A stretch of 10,990 nt of DNA from Clostridiales bacterium (GCA_024695545.1 JAILHZ010000027.1:1-10990); one strand, 5' to 3'. Positions 1-9,600 are shown, counted from the first letter of the stretch. The notes: a model not told the origin generated them from the sequence alone. A program made the numbers and translations.

Positions 1-1040
1 ACGCAGCCGGGTCCGATCGACTCGGAAAGACCGTAGTTCGTATCGTACTGATGATTCGGGAAATAAGCGAGCCATCTCTTGATCAGGGACTTCGGAACAG
101 GCTGCGCACCAATGTGCATCAGTCTCCACTGATCGAGCTGATAATCAGAGATCTTCACATCGCCTCTATCGAGCGCATCGAGGATGTCCTGTGCCCACGG
201 CACCAGGAGCCATACGATCGTGCAGTGCTCGGAAGAAACGGCATCGAGGATATACTTCGGTTTCGTACCACGGAGAAGAACCGCACGGGAACCTGCAACG
301 AGAGATCCCATCCAGTGCATTTTCGCGCCGGTGTGATAGAGCGGCGGGATACAAAGGAAGCAGTCATCCCGTCCTGTGGAGTGGTGCTTCTGCTCGACTG
401 CTGCGGCATGCATCAGGCTTCTGTGGCGATGCAGGATCGCCTTCGGGAAACCGGTCGTACCGGAACTAAAGTAGATCGCGCCGAAATCATCATCGGTAAT
501 CGGGATATTCGGGCGTGTGCTGGAGTAGTCACCTGTGATCTGGCGGTAATCTTCTGCAAAAGACGGACACTGCTCACCTACGAAGATGAGGGCACGATTC
601 TTGTGAAGTGCCGGCTCGATATTTTCGATACGGGAGACGAACTCCGGGCCGAAGAATAGGATGTCCAGCTCAGCCAGATTGGAGCAATATAGGATCTCAT
701 CGGATGTATAACGGAAGTTCAGCGGTACTGCAAGTGCGCCGGTCTTCAGGATCCCGAAGTAGATCGGGAGCCACTCGAGGCAGTTCATCATGAGGATACC
801 TATCTTGTTTCCCTTTTTGATACCACGGGAAAGGAGCATGTTCGCCAGACGGTTGGCCTTCTCATCGAATACCTTCCAAGTTATCTGACGGCGATATGCC
901 TGTGTCTTTGTGGGCTGGATCAGTTCATATTCTTTCCAGGTGATGCGGCCTACTTCCTGCTGTTCCGGATTCAGTTCCACCAGCGCGACCTCGTCACCAT
1001 ACATATCTGCATTTCTTTCAAGATAATCGGTAATCGGCAT
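1..1040 (-). CDS. Acyl-CoA synthetase / AMP-dependent ligase (3' end outside window)
   Basis: The minus-strand frame is open from an ATG at 1040-1038 to the window edge, giving 346 residues with no stop. AGGAGG at 1055-1050 lies 9 bases before the ATG and fixes the start. It belongs to the class I adenylate-forming (ANL) superfamily. The phosphate-binding loop YFSSGTTGFPKA is at residues 190-201, the aromatic motif PPLYHTGAK at about 232-240, and the motif YGLSES at 336-341, which normally contacts ATP. Such enzymes activate a carboxylate as acyl-adenylate and transfer it to CoA in the cytoplasm. The C-terminal lid domain, with its catalytic lysine, lies outside the window. A fatty or aromatic/alicyclic acid is plausible, but the substrate cannot be read from the sequence. 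Residues 31-60 carry two similar ITWK segments, which I think is normal for this clostridial subfamily (from memory). The gene has its own promoter region in the 134-base gap upstream. Confidence 0.93.
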   Translation of the reverse strand, partial: MPITDYLERNADMYGDEVALVELNPEQQEVGRITWKEYELIQPTKTQAYRRQITWKVFDEKANRLANMLLSRGIKKGNKIGILMMNCLEWLPIYFGILKTGALAVPLNFRYTSDEILYCSNLAELDILFFGPEFVSRIENIEPALHKNRALIFVGEQCPSFAEDYRQITGDYSSTRPNIPITDDDFGAIYFSSGTTGFPKAILHRHRSLMHAAAVEQKHHSTGRDDCFLCIPPLYHTGAKMHWMGSLVAGSRAVLLRGTKPKYILDAVSSEHCTIVWLLVPWAQDILDALDRGDVKISDYQLDQWRLMHIGAQPVPKSLIKRWLAYFPNHQYDTNYGLSESIGPGC

Positions 1041-1097
1041 ATTCAAATTCCTCCTACAATTTTCTACCGTACTACACGTACAAAATACGCCTATATG

Positions 1098-1126
1098 AGT
1101 ATAACAGGATTCCGTCCAAAAAGCAC
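1098..1126 (-). promoter_or_regulatory. Extended -10 promoter for the acyl-CoA synthetase
   Basis: Reading the minus strand, TGTTATACT occupies 1106-1098. This matches the extended -10 consensus TGnTATAAT at all but one base. The -35 position, 17 bases upstream (1126-1121), reads GTGCTT, a poor match to TTGACA, which is typical when an extended -10 or an activator compensates. Transcription would start near 1090, leaving a leader of about 50 bases before the ATG. The weak -35 coincides with the first of three direct repeats listed separately. This is seen in sequence; promoter activity is inferred. Confidence 0.6.
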
Positions 1127-1170
1127 CCTGTCATTTTCAAGCACTTTCCTCTCAAAAAGCACTTGTCCCC
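1117..1170 (-). repeat. Three direct repeats with exact 18-base period upstream of the promoter
   Basis: On the plus strand the core GCAC occurs at 1123, 1141 and 1159, exactly 18 bases apart. Flanking bases are partly conserved: CAAAAAGCACCC, TTTCAAGCACTT and CAAAAAGCACTT. On the coding (minus) strand each unit reads AAGTGCTTTTTG or close to it. The array fills the space between the flippase stop (1175) and the acyl-CoA synthetase promoter and covers its -35 position. This layout fits an operator for a regulator binding in tandem, but I recognise no known operator. Tandem chance similarity cannot be fully excluded with such short units. Confidence 0.5.
1138..1165 (-). terminator. Possible RNA hairpin after the flippase gene, no U-tract
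   Basis: The minus-strand transcript can fold CAAGUGCUUU against AAAGUGCUUG around an 8-base loop. This makes ten pairs including two central G-U wobbles. It starts 9 bases after the flippase stop codon, a usual terminator position. However, the 3' arm is followed by AAAATGACAGG, not a U-run, so intrinsic termination is doubtful. The wobble pairs mean only the minus-strand RNA folds this way. The hairpin overlaps the direct repeats, whose unit AAGTGCTT is nearly self-complementary, so it may simply be a by-product of the repeats. Confidence 0.3.
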
Positions 1171-1174
1171 GTCT

Positions 1175-2245
1175 TTATTTTCCTTCTGCAGCTTCCGCCT
1201 TTTTCTTCTGTATCCTTCTCTCCTGCAGCGCATACCCGACGATCAGGATGATGATCGTGATCAGGATGCAGCTGTAAAAAGAGATGCCTCGGGAAAACAG
1301 CGCAAGATTGGCGGTACTTGCGATATCGTCGATCTGGCAGAGACCCGCCAGCAGAAGATAATCCGCGACACCCATACCGCCCGGGACTGGAAGGCTATAC
1401 ACACCTACCAGCACAAGGCAGGATACTGCCGTGACATCCGCCAGATTCCCGTAGGATCCGCCGAAGGCGAGATATACGAGAACCGTCGTACTTACCAGAG
1501 AAAACCTCTGCAGAAGATTTAGCCCGAAGGCCGCAAGCATCGCAGGCTTATTCTTGAAGATCAAGTCTGCACAGCTTTTATACTGTGCGATCGCCGCGTC
1601 GATTTTTCTGACTCTTCCCTCCACGTCGCGGATCAGGTGCATCTTCTTGGCAAGTTTTACGAGTTTGACTGCCACGCTTCGGATCCATCGTTCTTTCTTC
1701 AGGATCAGTACAAACACCGCGCAGAGTACAAGAAGGATGATGAAGCCGATCATGACCAGCGTCTGTGCGAGCGTATCCATCCCCCAGTACATCGCAGGGC
1801 TTATGGCAAATCCCATAACTCCGACGATCGCGAGCGCTCCGGTATAAAAGAGCATATTCAGCACAAGGATGACTGCGGACTTCGCCACCGGGATCCCGTC
1901 TCTATTCATGAAAAAAGCACTTGCCGGCTGACCGGCAGATGCAGACGGGGTGATAGCCGAGAAGTAAATATCTGCTGCAGAATACAAAATACCATGGCTG
2001 CGCAGAGGCTTCTCCCCTTCTGTCTTCGTCAGCGTCCGGACAAGAATATCGAGTGCAAATCCTTCGAAAAGGATATTGCAGATCATCCCTGCCACAGCCA
2101 GAATGATCCACTTCACATCCGAGTGGATCAAGGTCTCCCGAAGAAGCGACGGTGAGAAGCTATCCGATCTGGACACGACCGCCCAGATACTGAATACCAT
2201 CAGTACCAGAAACAGAAGCATCCATGGTAATTTCTTCTTAAGCAT
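1175..2245 (-). CDS. Flippase-like membrane protein (UPF0104 / lysylphosphatidylglycerol synthase TM family)
   Basis: This is a 356-residue integral membrane protein with about seven or eight hydrophobic segments, for example near residues 8-24, 46-66, 124-147, 160-182, 250-262, 270-290 and 322-340. Two signatures of the family are visible: TPSASAGQP at residues 99-107 and PVPGGMGVAD at 286-295. In MprF the same membrane domain flips aminoacylated phosphatidylglycerol. Here the C-terminal aminoacyl-transferase domain is absent, so it is a stand-alone translocase-like protein whose lipid substrate is unknown. The C-terminus is basic (RRIQKKK) and probably cytoplasmic. An AAAGGAG sits 13 bases before the ATG at 2245, rather far; a closer GGCGG may contribute. 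It lies 109 bases downstream of the CofE-like gene, with a hairpin between them. Confidence 0.85.
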   Translation of the reverse strand: MLKKKLPWMLLFLVLMVFSIWAVVSRSDSFSPSLLRETLIHSDVKWIILAVAGMICNILFEGFALDILVRTLTKTEGEKPLRSHGILYSAADIYFSAITPSASAGQPASAFFMNRDGIPVAKSAVILVLNMLFYTGALAIVGVMGFAISPAMYWGMDTLAQTLVMIGFIILLVLCAVFVLILKKERWIRSVAVKLVKLAKKMHLIRDVEGRVRKIDAAIAQYKSCADLIFKNKPAMLAAFGLNLLQRFSLVSTTVLVYLAFGGSYGNLADVTAVSCLVLVGVYSLPVPGGMGVADYLLLAGLCQIDDIASTANLALFSRGISFYSCILITIIILIVGYALQERRIQKKKAEAAEGK

Positions 2246-2304
2246 ATTCCGCCGGCATCTCCTTTCTTTCCGTCTTTTACTTACGCATCTTTCGAATGAA
2301 ATTG

Positions 2305-2333
2305 GAAAGCCCGCGCCATCAGCACGGGCTTTC
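2305..2333 (-). terminator. Hairpin terminator after the CofE-like gene
   Basis: Perfect inverted arms GAAAGCCCG (2305-2313) and CGGGCTTTC (2325-2333) flank an 11-base loop. It begins 21 bases after the stop codon of the CofE-like gene. Reading the minus strand, the 3' arm ends in CTTTC, followed by CAATTTCATTC, so the U-tract is interrupted. The GC-rich stem still resembles a rho-independent terminator. Read-through to the flippase gene is possible because no strong promoter is seen between them. Confidence 0.7.
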
Positions 2334-2354
2334 TACATTATAATCTATTTTCCG

Positions 2355-3548
2355 TCAGTTCGTGTAGTTATCAAAGTAACCCTGTACCAGTACGACCGGC
2401 GTACCCTTATCGCCGGATCCGGAAGTCAGGTCACAAAGCGATCCGATCAGGTCGGTCAGCTGACGCGGTGTCGTTCCTTCGCTGGCCATCTTGCCGACGA
2501 GGTCTTTGTCCTTCGCCTTGATACTCTCGGAGATTGCCTTCTTAAGTTCCTCACCGGACAGATCCTTAAAGTCGTTATCTGCGAGATACTTGAGCTTCAG
2601 CTCGTTCGGCGTGCCGATAAGTCCATCTGTAAATGCAGGAGATACGACCGGATCTGCGAGTTCCCAGATCTTTCCCTGCGGATCCTTAAAGGCACCATCG
2701 CCATATACCATGACTTCGACGCACTTTCCGGTCGCATCGAGGATATTCTTTTGGACTGCCAGTACCAAATCCTTGCAGTCTCTCGGGAAGAGCTTGACCT
2801 GATCCTCGGTTGCTTTATTGGAGCCGAGCAGACCGTACTTCTCATTGCATCCGCTTTCGTTCACAGGAGCGTTCATGATCTCATCCAAGCCGAATACCTT
2901 CTCCGCACCGCCAGAAAGGAGGATCCTCTTGGTTCTCGCACGGGTGTGGATATCACAGTTGATCACGTTCTTTGTATAGTCGAGGATCGCCTTCGGCTGG
3001 TTGGCGAAGATGATTTCTACTTCGCATCCCGTCTCCTTAATGAGATCCCCGTAATATGCCACGTAATCCACACCGGTAAACTCATGCTTATTCTCTCCAA
3101 AAAGCGCTCTGTACTTCTCCAGAGAGAGGACGTCGCTATATGGATTCACACCGGCTTCATCGATCTTATCAAGATTTACCAGGCAGTTGCCGACTTCATC
3201 AGAAGGATAGGAGAGCATCAGGACGATCTTCTTGCAGCCCATCGCTATACCACGAAGGCAGATCGCAAAGCGGTTTCTGCTAAGGATCGGGAAAATAACA
3301 CCGACTGTCTCTCCGCCAAGCTTTGCTTTTACATCAGCAGCGATATCCTGTACCGTGCAGTAGTTTCCCTGCGATCTTGCTACGATGGACTCTGTCATCG
3401 CGATGACGTCACGATCTCGGAGCTCGAATCCTTCGGATTTCGCTGCCTCCAGAACAGACTCTGTAACGATTTTACTAAGATCATCGCCCTGACGGATAAT
3501 GGGGCAACGGATACCCCGGGAAACTGTACCAACTCTACGCTCTGCCAT
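2355..3548 (-). CDS. CofE-like protein (coenzyme F420-0:L-glutamate ligase family)
   Basis: The protein has 397 residues. GGGAGGT ends 7 bases before the ATG at 3548 and supports this start. The N-terminal half resembles the F420-0:gamma-glutamyl ligase family (PF01996). GIRCPIIRQGDDL at residues 12-24 and DVIAMTESIVARSQG at 47-61 match the family pattern of a GIP(L/I)...GDDL strand followed by GDV(L)xxxxKIVSKxEG. In methanogens and actinobacteria CofE/FbiB uses GTP to add glutamate to F420-0. Clostridia of this kind are not known to make F420, so the real substrate here is unknown. The C-terminal part (about 230-397) is soluble and highly charged, with no motif I recognise. The protein is about 150 residues longer than archaeal CofE as I recall it. 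No F420 biosynthetic partner is in the window. Family assignment is fairly secure; the reaction is inference. Confidence 0.8.
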   Translation of the reverse strand: MAERRVGTVSRGIRCPIIRQGDDLSKIVTESVLEAAKSEGFELRDRDVIAMTESIVARSQGNYCTVQDIAADVKAKLGGETVGVIFPILSRNRFAICLRGIAMGCKKIVLMLSYPSDEVGNCLVNLDKIDEAGVNPYSDVLSLEKYRALFGENKHEFTGVDYVAYYGDLIKETGCEVEIIFANQPKAILDYTKNVINCDIHTRARTKRILLSGGAEKVFGLDEIMNAPVNESGCNEKYGLLGSNKATEDQVKLFPRDCKDLVLAVQKNILDATGKCVEVMVYGDGAFKDPQGKIWELADPVVSPAFTDGLIGTPNELKLKYLADNDFKDLSGEELKKAISESIKAKDKDLVGKMASEGTTPRQLTDLIGSLCDLTSGSGDKGTPVVLVQGYFDNYTN

Positions 3549-3591
3549 ATATCTGACCTCCCATAATCTTCATTGATTACACAACGTTACT

Positions 3592-3619
3592 CTTATAATC
3601 GAATCCCGTCAGATAGCAA
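3592..3619 (-). promoter_or_regulatory. Possible promoter for the CofE-like gene
   Basis: In the 78-base gap after the adhesin gene, the minus strand reads TTGCTA (3619-3614), a 16-base spacer and TATAAG (3597-3592). These match the -35 and -10 consensus at four and five of six positions. The predicted transcript start is about 35-40 bases before the ATG. No clear terminator hairpin was found after the adhesin stop, so some read-through from the pilus operon is possible. Confidence 0.4.
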
Positions 3620-3626
3620 AGTGATA

Positions 3627-6600
3627 TCATTCATTATCATCTTCTTCATCTTTATTGCGCCTAGCTCCCCGCACGAAGAACACTCCGCTTCCAAGTGCGA
3701 AAACCAGAACAGCACCCAGTATCGTCCGCACCGGAATCTGAAGTCCGGTCGGAATAAGGCCGTTTTTCTTATTGATAAACTCAAGTTCTGTGCGCGCTCC
3801 AACCTTGCCGGATACAGTATTACCGGTCACACGATCCTCCGCACCATTCAGCTTATAGCCGGCATCATAATCCAGATTGTTTTCAGATACGGTATATGCC
3901 GTCTCCTTATCCAGATCGATGAACTCGACCGTCTCTCCGTGTGCGAGCTTGAATGTCCAGCTGCCTTGCGCATTCAGGCCCTGGTTTCTCGCGTTTCCGG
4001 AGTTTTGTTTCACTCGTACGCTTTTCAACGGCAGGCCGTCACTATCCTTCAGCGTAATCGTAAAATCGAATTTCTGGCTGACATCCGCTCTCGAACCTGC
4101 GACTTCTTTCGTAATCTGCAGCGACCCCAGCGGGTGATTCGTGAGACGAAGTTCATACTCCATCTCCCCGTCTGCATTCGCCGATGCTGGCGATATAAAT
4201 TCAACGTCCTGAAGGTAGGTACCATTCAGACGGATTCCGCCGCTTTTCTCAACTACGAATTCGACCGCAAACTTCAGTTTTTGGAATCCATCCGGAGCCT
4301 TGGTCTCTCTCAGCACATAGGTTCCGGGCAACAATGTGCTATTCAATTCAGGAATCCCTCCATCCGGACCGGATCTCAGATTCTCGTATCCCGGGAGGGG
4401 AAGCGGATCCTCGCTGACAACGCCATTTACATTTTTCACCTTGTGGAGCGCGAAAAGAGCATCCGCTAACGGATCTCCATTCTCATCCAGCTTGGTCACT
4501 GTAAAGGTATACGGACGATTCTTCAGTGTTATCGCGTCATCCGTCTTCACATAATACTCTTGATCCAGTCCAGAAACGCTGATAGTTCCGTCTGTATTTT
4601 TCCGAATGGTAGCCGTAGCCGGTATACCCTGATATCCATGAGGAGATAACGTTTCCTCAAGCTGATAATCCACATTTTCACGCAGGAAAGCAGTAGTCAC
4701 ATATCCTGTATCGTCCGAGGAAAACGGTCCGATCTTTATATTCGCCTCTTTGTCAGTAAGAGTAAACTGCGCACCCGAAAGCGGATGTCCGTCCCAATCT
4801 GTTTTCCTGACCTCAAAGCCGGGACGGGTATTTTTGATCTTTACTGTCTGGATATTGTTATGATTCGAATCCTGATTGACATGATCATATGTAACCGTGT
4901 ATTCACAGGGAATCGCTGAGGATGCTCCCTTCATGGTACCCATCAGAGTTACTTTCCCGTCCTGCTCTATCGGAGTTACAGTGCCGGGATCCGTAACAAT
5001 ACCGTTTTCGATCGTCGGAGTACTATTACTTATCGTGACCTCACGGACATCATACTGACTCCAGTCGACACCTTCCTTGAGTAGCGGGAAGTACCAGTAA
5101 AGCGAGTCATTTCCCTTGACAAGCTGCCGCACTGTGCCTTCCACCATCTGCCCGTCCGCATATATAGCAAAATACGCCGGTGCCCGATCAGACATATAGT
5201 CTTCGTCATTCCACTCTTTATAGATACGGTAACCCCAGCCCTTGAGATTAACGACATCTACATGCGGATCCTGTTCTCCGGATATAGAACCGGCTTTCTG
5301 TATAATCCCTCTCGGACACTTCTGCAAACTATATGGATCAGTCGCACTGTAGCTTGTTAACTGTCCTGTTACAGGCGTCGTGTCATCCGGACTCAGCTCA
5401 GATCCATCCGTACTCAGTCTGTACCCATGGAGCGAATAGCCATCCGGCACCTCATTGTCGCGTTCCTCGATCATATACTTGGTCCCGACCAGAACTTCAC
5501 GAAGTTCAACTGTATATTTCACCGGGATCTTCGAGATGGCGCCATATATTGATGTCCGGAAACTGCTCTGACGTTTTTCCTCCTGCGTCAACTGTGTAAA
5601 ATCAGTTTTCCCGTCTCCCAGTTTTACGAACTTTTTCAAAGATGTATCATATTTACAATAGTTTCCATCTTCGTCCTTAACATGGTAAACATACATATCT
5701 GCAGGACACTCTTTTAATCTTACAGGATCCAGCGAAGTATCCTGCGACTCAAAGTCGAGATATACTCGGATATTAAAGGTCTCCTCCGGTTCGAGTTCGT
5801 GTGTGGCCGCCTCGTCAAAGACACGCTTCTTGATCGTAATCGTTCTCAATGCTTCCGGATCAACATGGTTCACGAATCGCACGCTGGTTCGATCCGATAC
5901 TTTTTGCGGAGGAATAGCATAATCATAACGACCGTTTCCGCGATCGAAAACCAGCCGGGTCTCCTCCGTAAGAGGATCAGGGTTCTCAATCTTGACGCCA
6001 TTGACGTACACTTCGTTATAAATATCATCATCTACACCGCACTCTATGATGCGATAGGAAATCGTATCATCCGGTACTTTGATTTCACACAGTTCGCCGG
6101 GCTTGAGGAAGAATACATCATTGTAAGTTACCCCGCCTATGGTATAACTGTCTGCATATTTCACCGGTCGTGTTGTGCCTTTATAATATACAGCAATATC
6201 GGAATCGGTCTGTGTCAGGCGTTGTTCAGCGCCGCCTTCCACCATATAGTAGATCTGGTAAGGGAACTCTGCCAGATAAGTCTCCATCTGATCTGCGCCG
6301 CTGATCTCTTTCCCGAGAATGACCGTGCCTTTGCGTACAGATGACTGATTAAAGCGCATATGCAGATTCGATGCACCCGAACCGCGCTCCATATAGTAGA
6401 TCTTCATCGTGTGGGATGTATAATCCTGGAACGTCCAGTAGGAAGATCCATCCGATTTCGTGTGTTCTTTAAAGATTTCCTGAAGTTTCGCATTTACTTC
6501 GTCTTCCGTCATCCCGCGTTCCGGTTTCAGGTAGTGCTCCTTAAAGGTATCATAAAGCGTCGTTTCTTTTCCGTTGACAACGACCTCACCTGTACGATAG

Positions 6601-9600
6601 TTAACAGAGCCGGATATCGCGTCATGGATACCGCCCAGATCGATCACCAGTTCACCATCCACATAGAGCCAGAAATCGTCATCACCGGAGAATTCATAGA
6701 TAATATCGTGTCCCCAGTCGTCCAGACCATTCGGAGTCTGAACGAAGGAAGAAGATATCTCCATGCCGAAGAAAAAATTCACTTCATTCTTATTTCCAAC
6801 CGTAAAGAGTTTTTCATACTTTCTCGGGTCCGTTTCCGGCAGAACCCGACCAAGAGCATTGGCGACATTTTCCGGGTTCGCAGTAGAAAACATGAGATTG
6901 CCGTTTGCATCTCGTTTTATATCATTATAGGGGAAGAACTGACCGTGCCTTAGGAAGTTCTGATTGACCTCTTCACTCGTCACCAGTTCCTGATATACAG
7001 CGAAATCTCCATTATCCTGAAGGCGTGCATAGTTCTGCGAACTGTCAAACTCAAAATATCCCGATGTCTCGTAGACAGACTTGACAAACAGATGATTGAC
7101 ATCGCGTGCAGATGGAAGATTATATAATTCTTCAAATGTTTTTGCGCCCGGAGTGGTCGCTCTCGGGTAATTCTCACCTTCAAGGATATGGTCGGCAAGC
7201 AGTCCCTGCGTGGGATTGCCATTCGTATAGTTCGTATTTCCAAGCGTATCGATCTGATCCTGCGAACGGTTATTGCTGACATTACCAAAGTCTACCATCC
7301 GCATAGTGATTCCATAGTCATCATTATTGACCGTCTCCACATCATGGAGCTCCGGCTCTTCGAAAAGGTCCGTGATTATTGCGAAATAGAAATCCGCACG
7401 CTCGTCCGTGGTATCCTCGTCAACAGGCAGAGGCTCCGATACGATTCGACCGCCGGTAACACGGCCCTGACTGTCATACTGAAGTTCCGTCTTCACCCGA
7501 GCATAATTGTACTGGTCTTCATCCCAAGCATGAATCTTTGTCGAATACTCCTTGGCTGTGCGTCCCGGAAGATGGATACCGAGCGGAGAGTCCGAAAGAG
7601 TCTGGCCATCATTCAACTGTGGCGCGATATATTTCTCTGAATACTCATTATACAGTTCGTAATACTGATTCGGCTGTCCATCCTCTCCGGTATACTCAAC
7701 AAAGTCCCATAGCAGCGTATTTAGCGGGCTGCCGACCCATTCAATACGAGATCCCTCCGGATAGCAGCGCACCAGAGACCCATCTCCATCCACCGCATAA
7801 AACTCGTAGTTTTTCGTCGTCTCATTCCAGATACGGGTGTATATGACGACCTTCTGACCATCACGTACTTGCGTCGTATCGGAAACGCTTACCCGATCTG
7901 CAGAGTGAACGATGTAATAGGAAGAAGTCAGTTCACCGAGGCGTACGAGACTGAGCCACTTATCCGAACCACCCGTTTTAAATCCGTTTTCCAGATTTCC
8001 GGTGTAACCGATAGTATAACCATTTGCCTCCAGCGAGATCGTGCCCGAATTGGTTCCGTTACCGGGGATGACTTTAACATTAACAGGACTATCCGATAAT
8101 GTGACACCGCTTCCTGAAATATTCATATATTTCTTCACGCCGTCCACTTCGGCAGATATATGGTATTCTGTACCTCCCTGCCACTCAAAGGACCACATCG
8201 TGATATCACTGTCCTTCGGCACGAAAAGCTTATCATTATGAGAAGACTTATTGGCCATGACTGTAAGTAGTTTTGCTTCCAGTCCATTGCCGGCAGAATT
8301 GGATTCCGCCATCATTGCCTTGCCGTTCACGCCGGAAGGATAACTCATCAGCCCATATGTTTTTCCGTCCAGATTGTAAGGATCTGTTTCCACATGCTCG
8401 TAATACCACATTTTTAAGTATGTATTATCATCCACAGAATTCCATGTGGCGATGCACGTACCTCCGTCCGCTCTGAAGCGGTTCCAGTACTCTCCGTTAT
8501 ATACGAGCTGGAATGCTTTTTTCCCATTATTCCATGTTAATGTAAACGGAGTCTTCTCCGTCTCGGAGAAGGAGAGCGAATGATCTCCCGGTCCATGCTT
8601 CACATACTGACGGTCGCCATTATTATTCAGGCAATATATATAGAATTCATTTTGCGAATCCGGCACCGGCTCGAAGAAGTATTCCGCCGCTGTATCCGTC
8701 GGATAAGCTTGTGTCGTCTTGATTCTTACGATACCAGTCTGACCTGACCCTGCATCTCCCTGCTGATTGGAAAAATAACAGCCGGTCATACTCAAGTAGA
8801 GACCTTTTCCCGCGGACATCCTCTCCCGGACCTGCTCGACGGTGGTAACCTGAGTCCAGCCGACCGGGACTTCTCCCGGACCGGCAACGATGGCATATGC
8901 CGAGAAACCGTCCGCCTCAAATAATACCTCCGTTCCCTCAGATGTCGGAGTCACCTTCTTATCTACAAAAGAGGTCTCTTCATCGTCCGGAAGGTGCAGG
9001 ACATTCAGCTCGCCCTCCGGGGAATCATTCAGCGTGATCTTGACGGAAACTCTCGTACCTGCACTTGGTTCACAAGTAACGCCGCCGGATAGGATACTGA
9101 TGTCGAAAAATCTCAGGTAACTGACATCTTTCGTGTCCATTACCTCGGCTATCTGGTCGCAACAAGTGTCATATTCCGCGTTTCCGTAGATCTCTCGCAC
9201 TGCCAGCTGTGCATCTTGAGGGATACCGGTCTCAGGACCGTAAGAAACGGTAACAGAATAGTCATCACCGGTGAAAGCAAGCACTGTCTCGTCTTTTGTT
9301 TCAGGCGAAGACGGCGCTGTATCAAGCTTTGTGGCCGACGGTTCACTCGAAAAAGATGGCCCTTCTTTTGGTTCCTGAGTCTGCTCGATCTTCAGATCAG
9401 ACGTAGGATCGCTGGAGAGTGTGTCCTTCTGTCCATCGGTTATAGATGGGTCTTCAGAAACTCCACTCCCCGATGTTTTAGGCTCGGCAGAAGATCCGTC
9501 CTCCACCTGATTTACAAAAGAAGTCGGCTCTGTGCCTGCATCTTCGGATCCGACGGCAAGGAGAATTCCGGAAGAAGCCGTCAGATTCGCAACAACAAGC

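Noticed and set aside
51..659. A plus-strand open frame of 202 codons opposite the acyl-CoA synthetase.
   Set aside because: The minus strand encodes an unmistakable ANL-family enzyme with motifs in order; the plus frame is a shadow.
861..950. Apparent internal duplication (two ITWK segments) near residues 31-60 of the acyl-CoA synthetase.
   Set aside because: As far as I recall, related clostridial acyl-CoA synthetases have the same double segment, so it is likely a subfamily trait and not a recent duplication.
2337..2342. Perfect minus-strand TATAAT just after the CofE-like stop codon.
   Set aside because: No -35 hexamer at 16-18 base spacing and no TGn extension; transcripts would run straight into the hairpin at 2333-2305. 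The site ATTATAAT is palindromic and probably a chance AT-rich patch.
2076..3566. A 496-codon plus-strand open frame antisense to the CofE-like gene.
   Set aside because: It is out of phase with any ribosome binding site, spans an intergenic hairpin and two real genes' strands, and its translation shows no domain; the minus-strand gene has a clear family match and start.
3549..3626. Looked for a terminator after the adhesin gene.
   Set aside because: Only weak, short inverted bases are present and no U-tract; not reported as a feature.
3573..4469. A 298-codon plus-strand open frame opposite the adhesin C-terminus.
   Set aside because: The translation is low in recognisable features and overlaps the sorting signal and Ig-like domains encoded on the minus strand.
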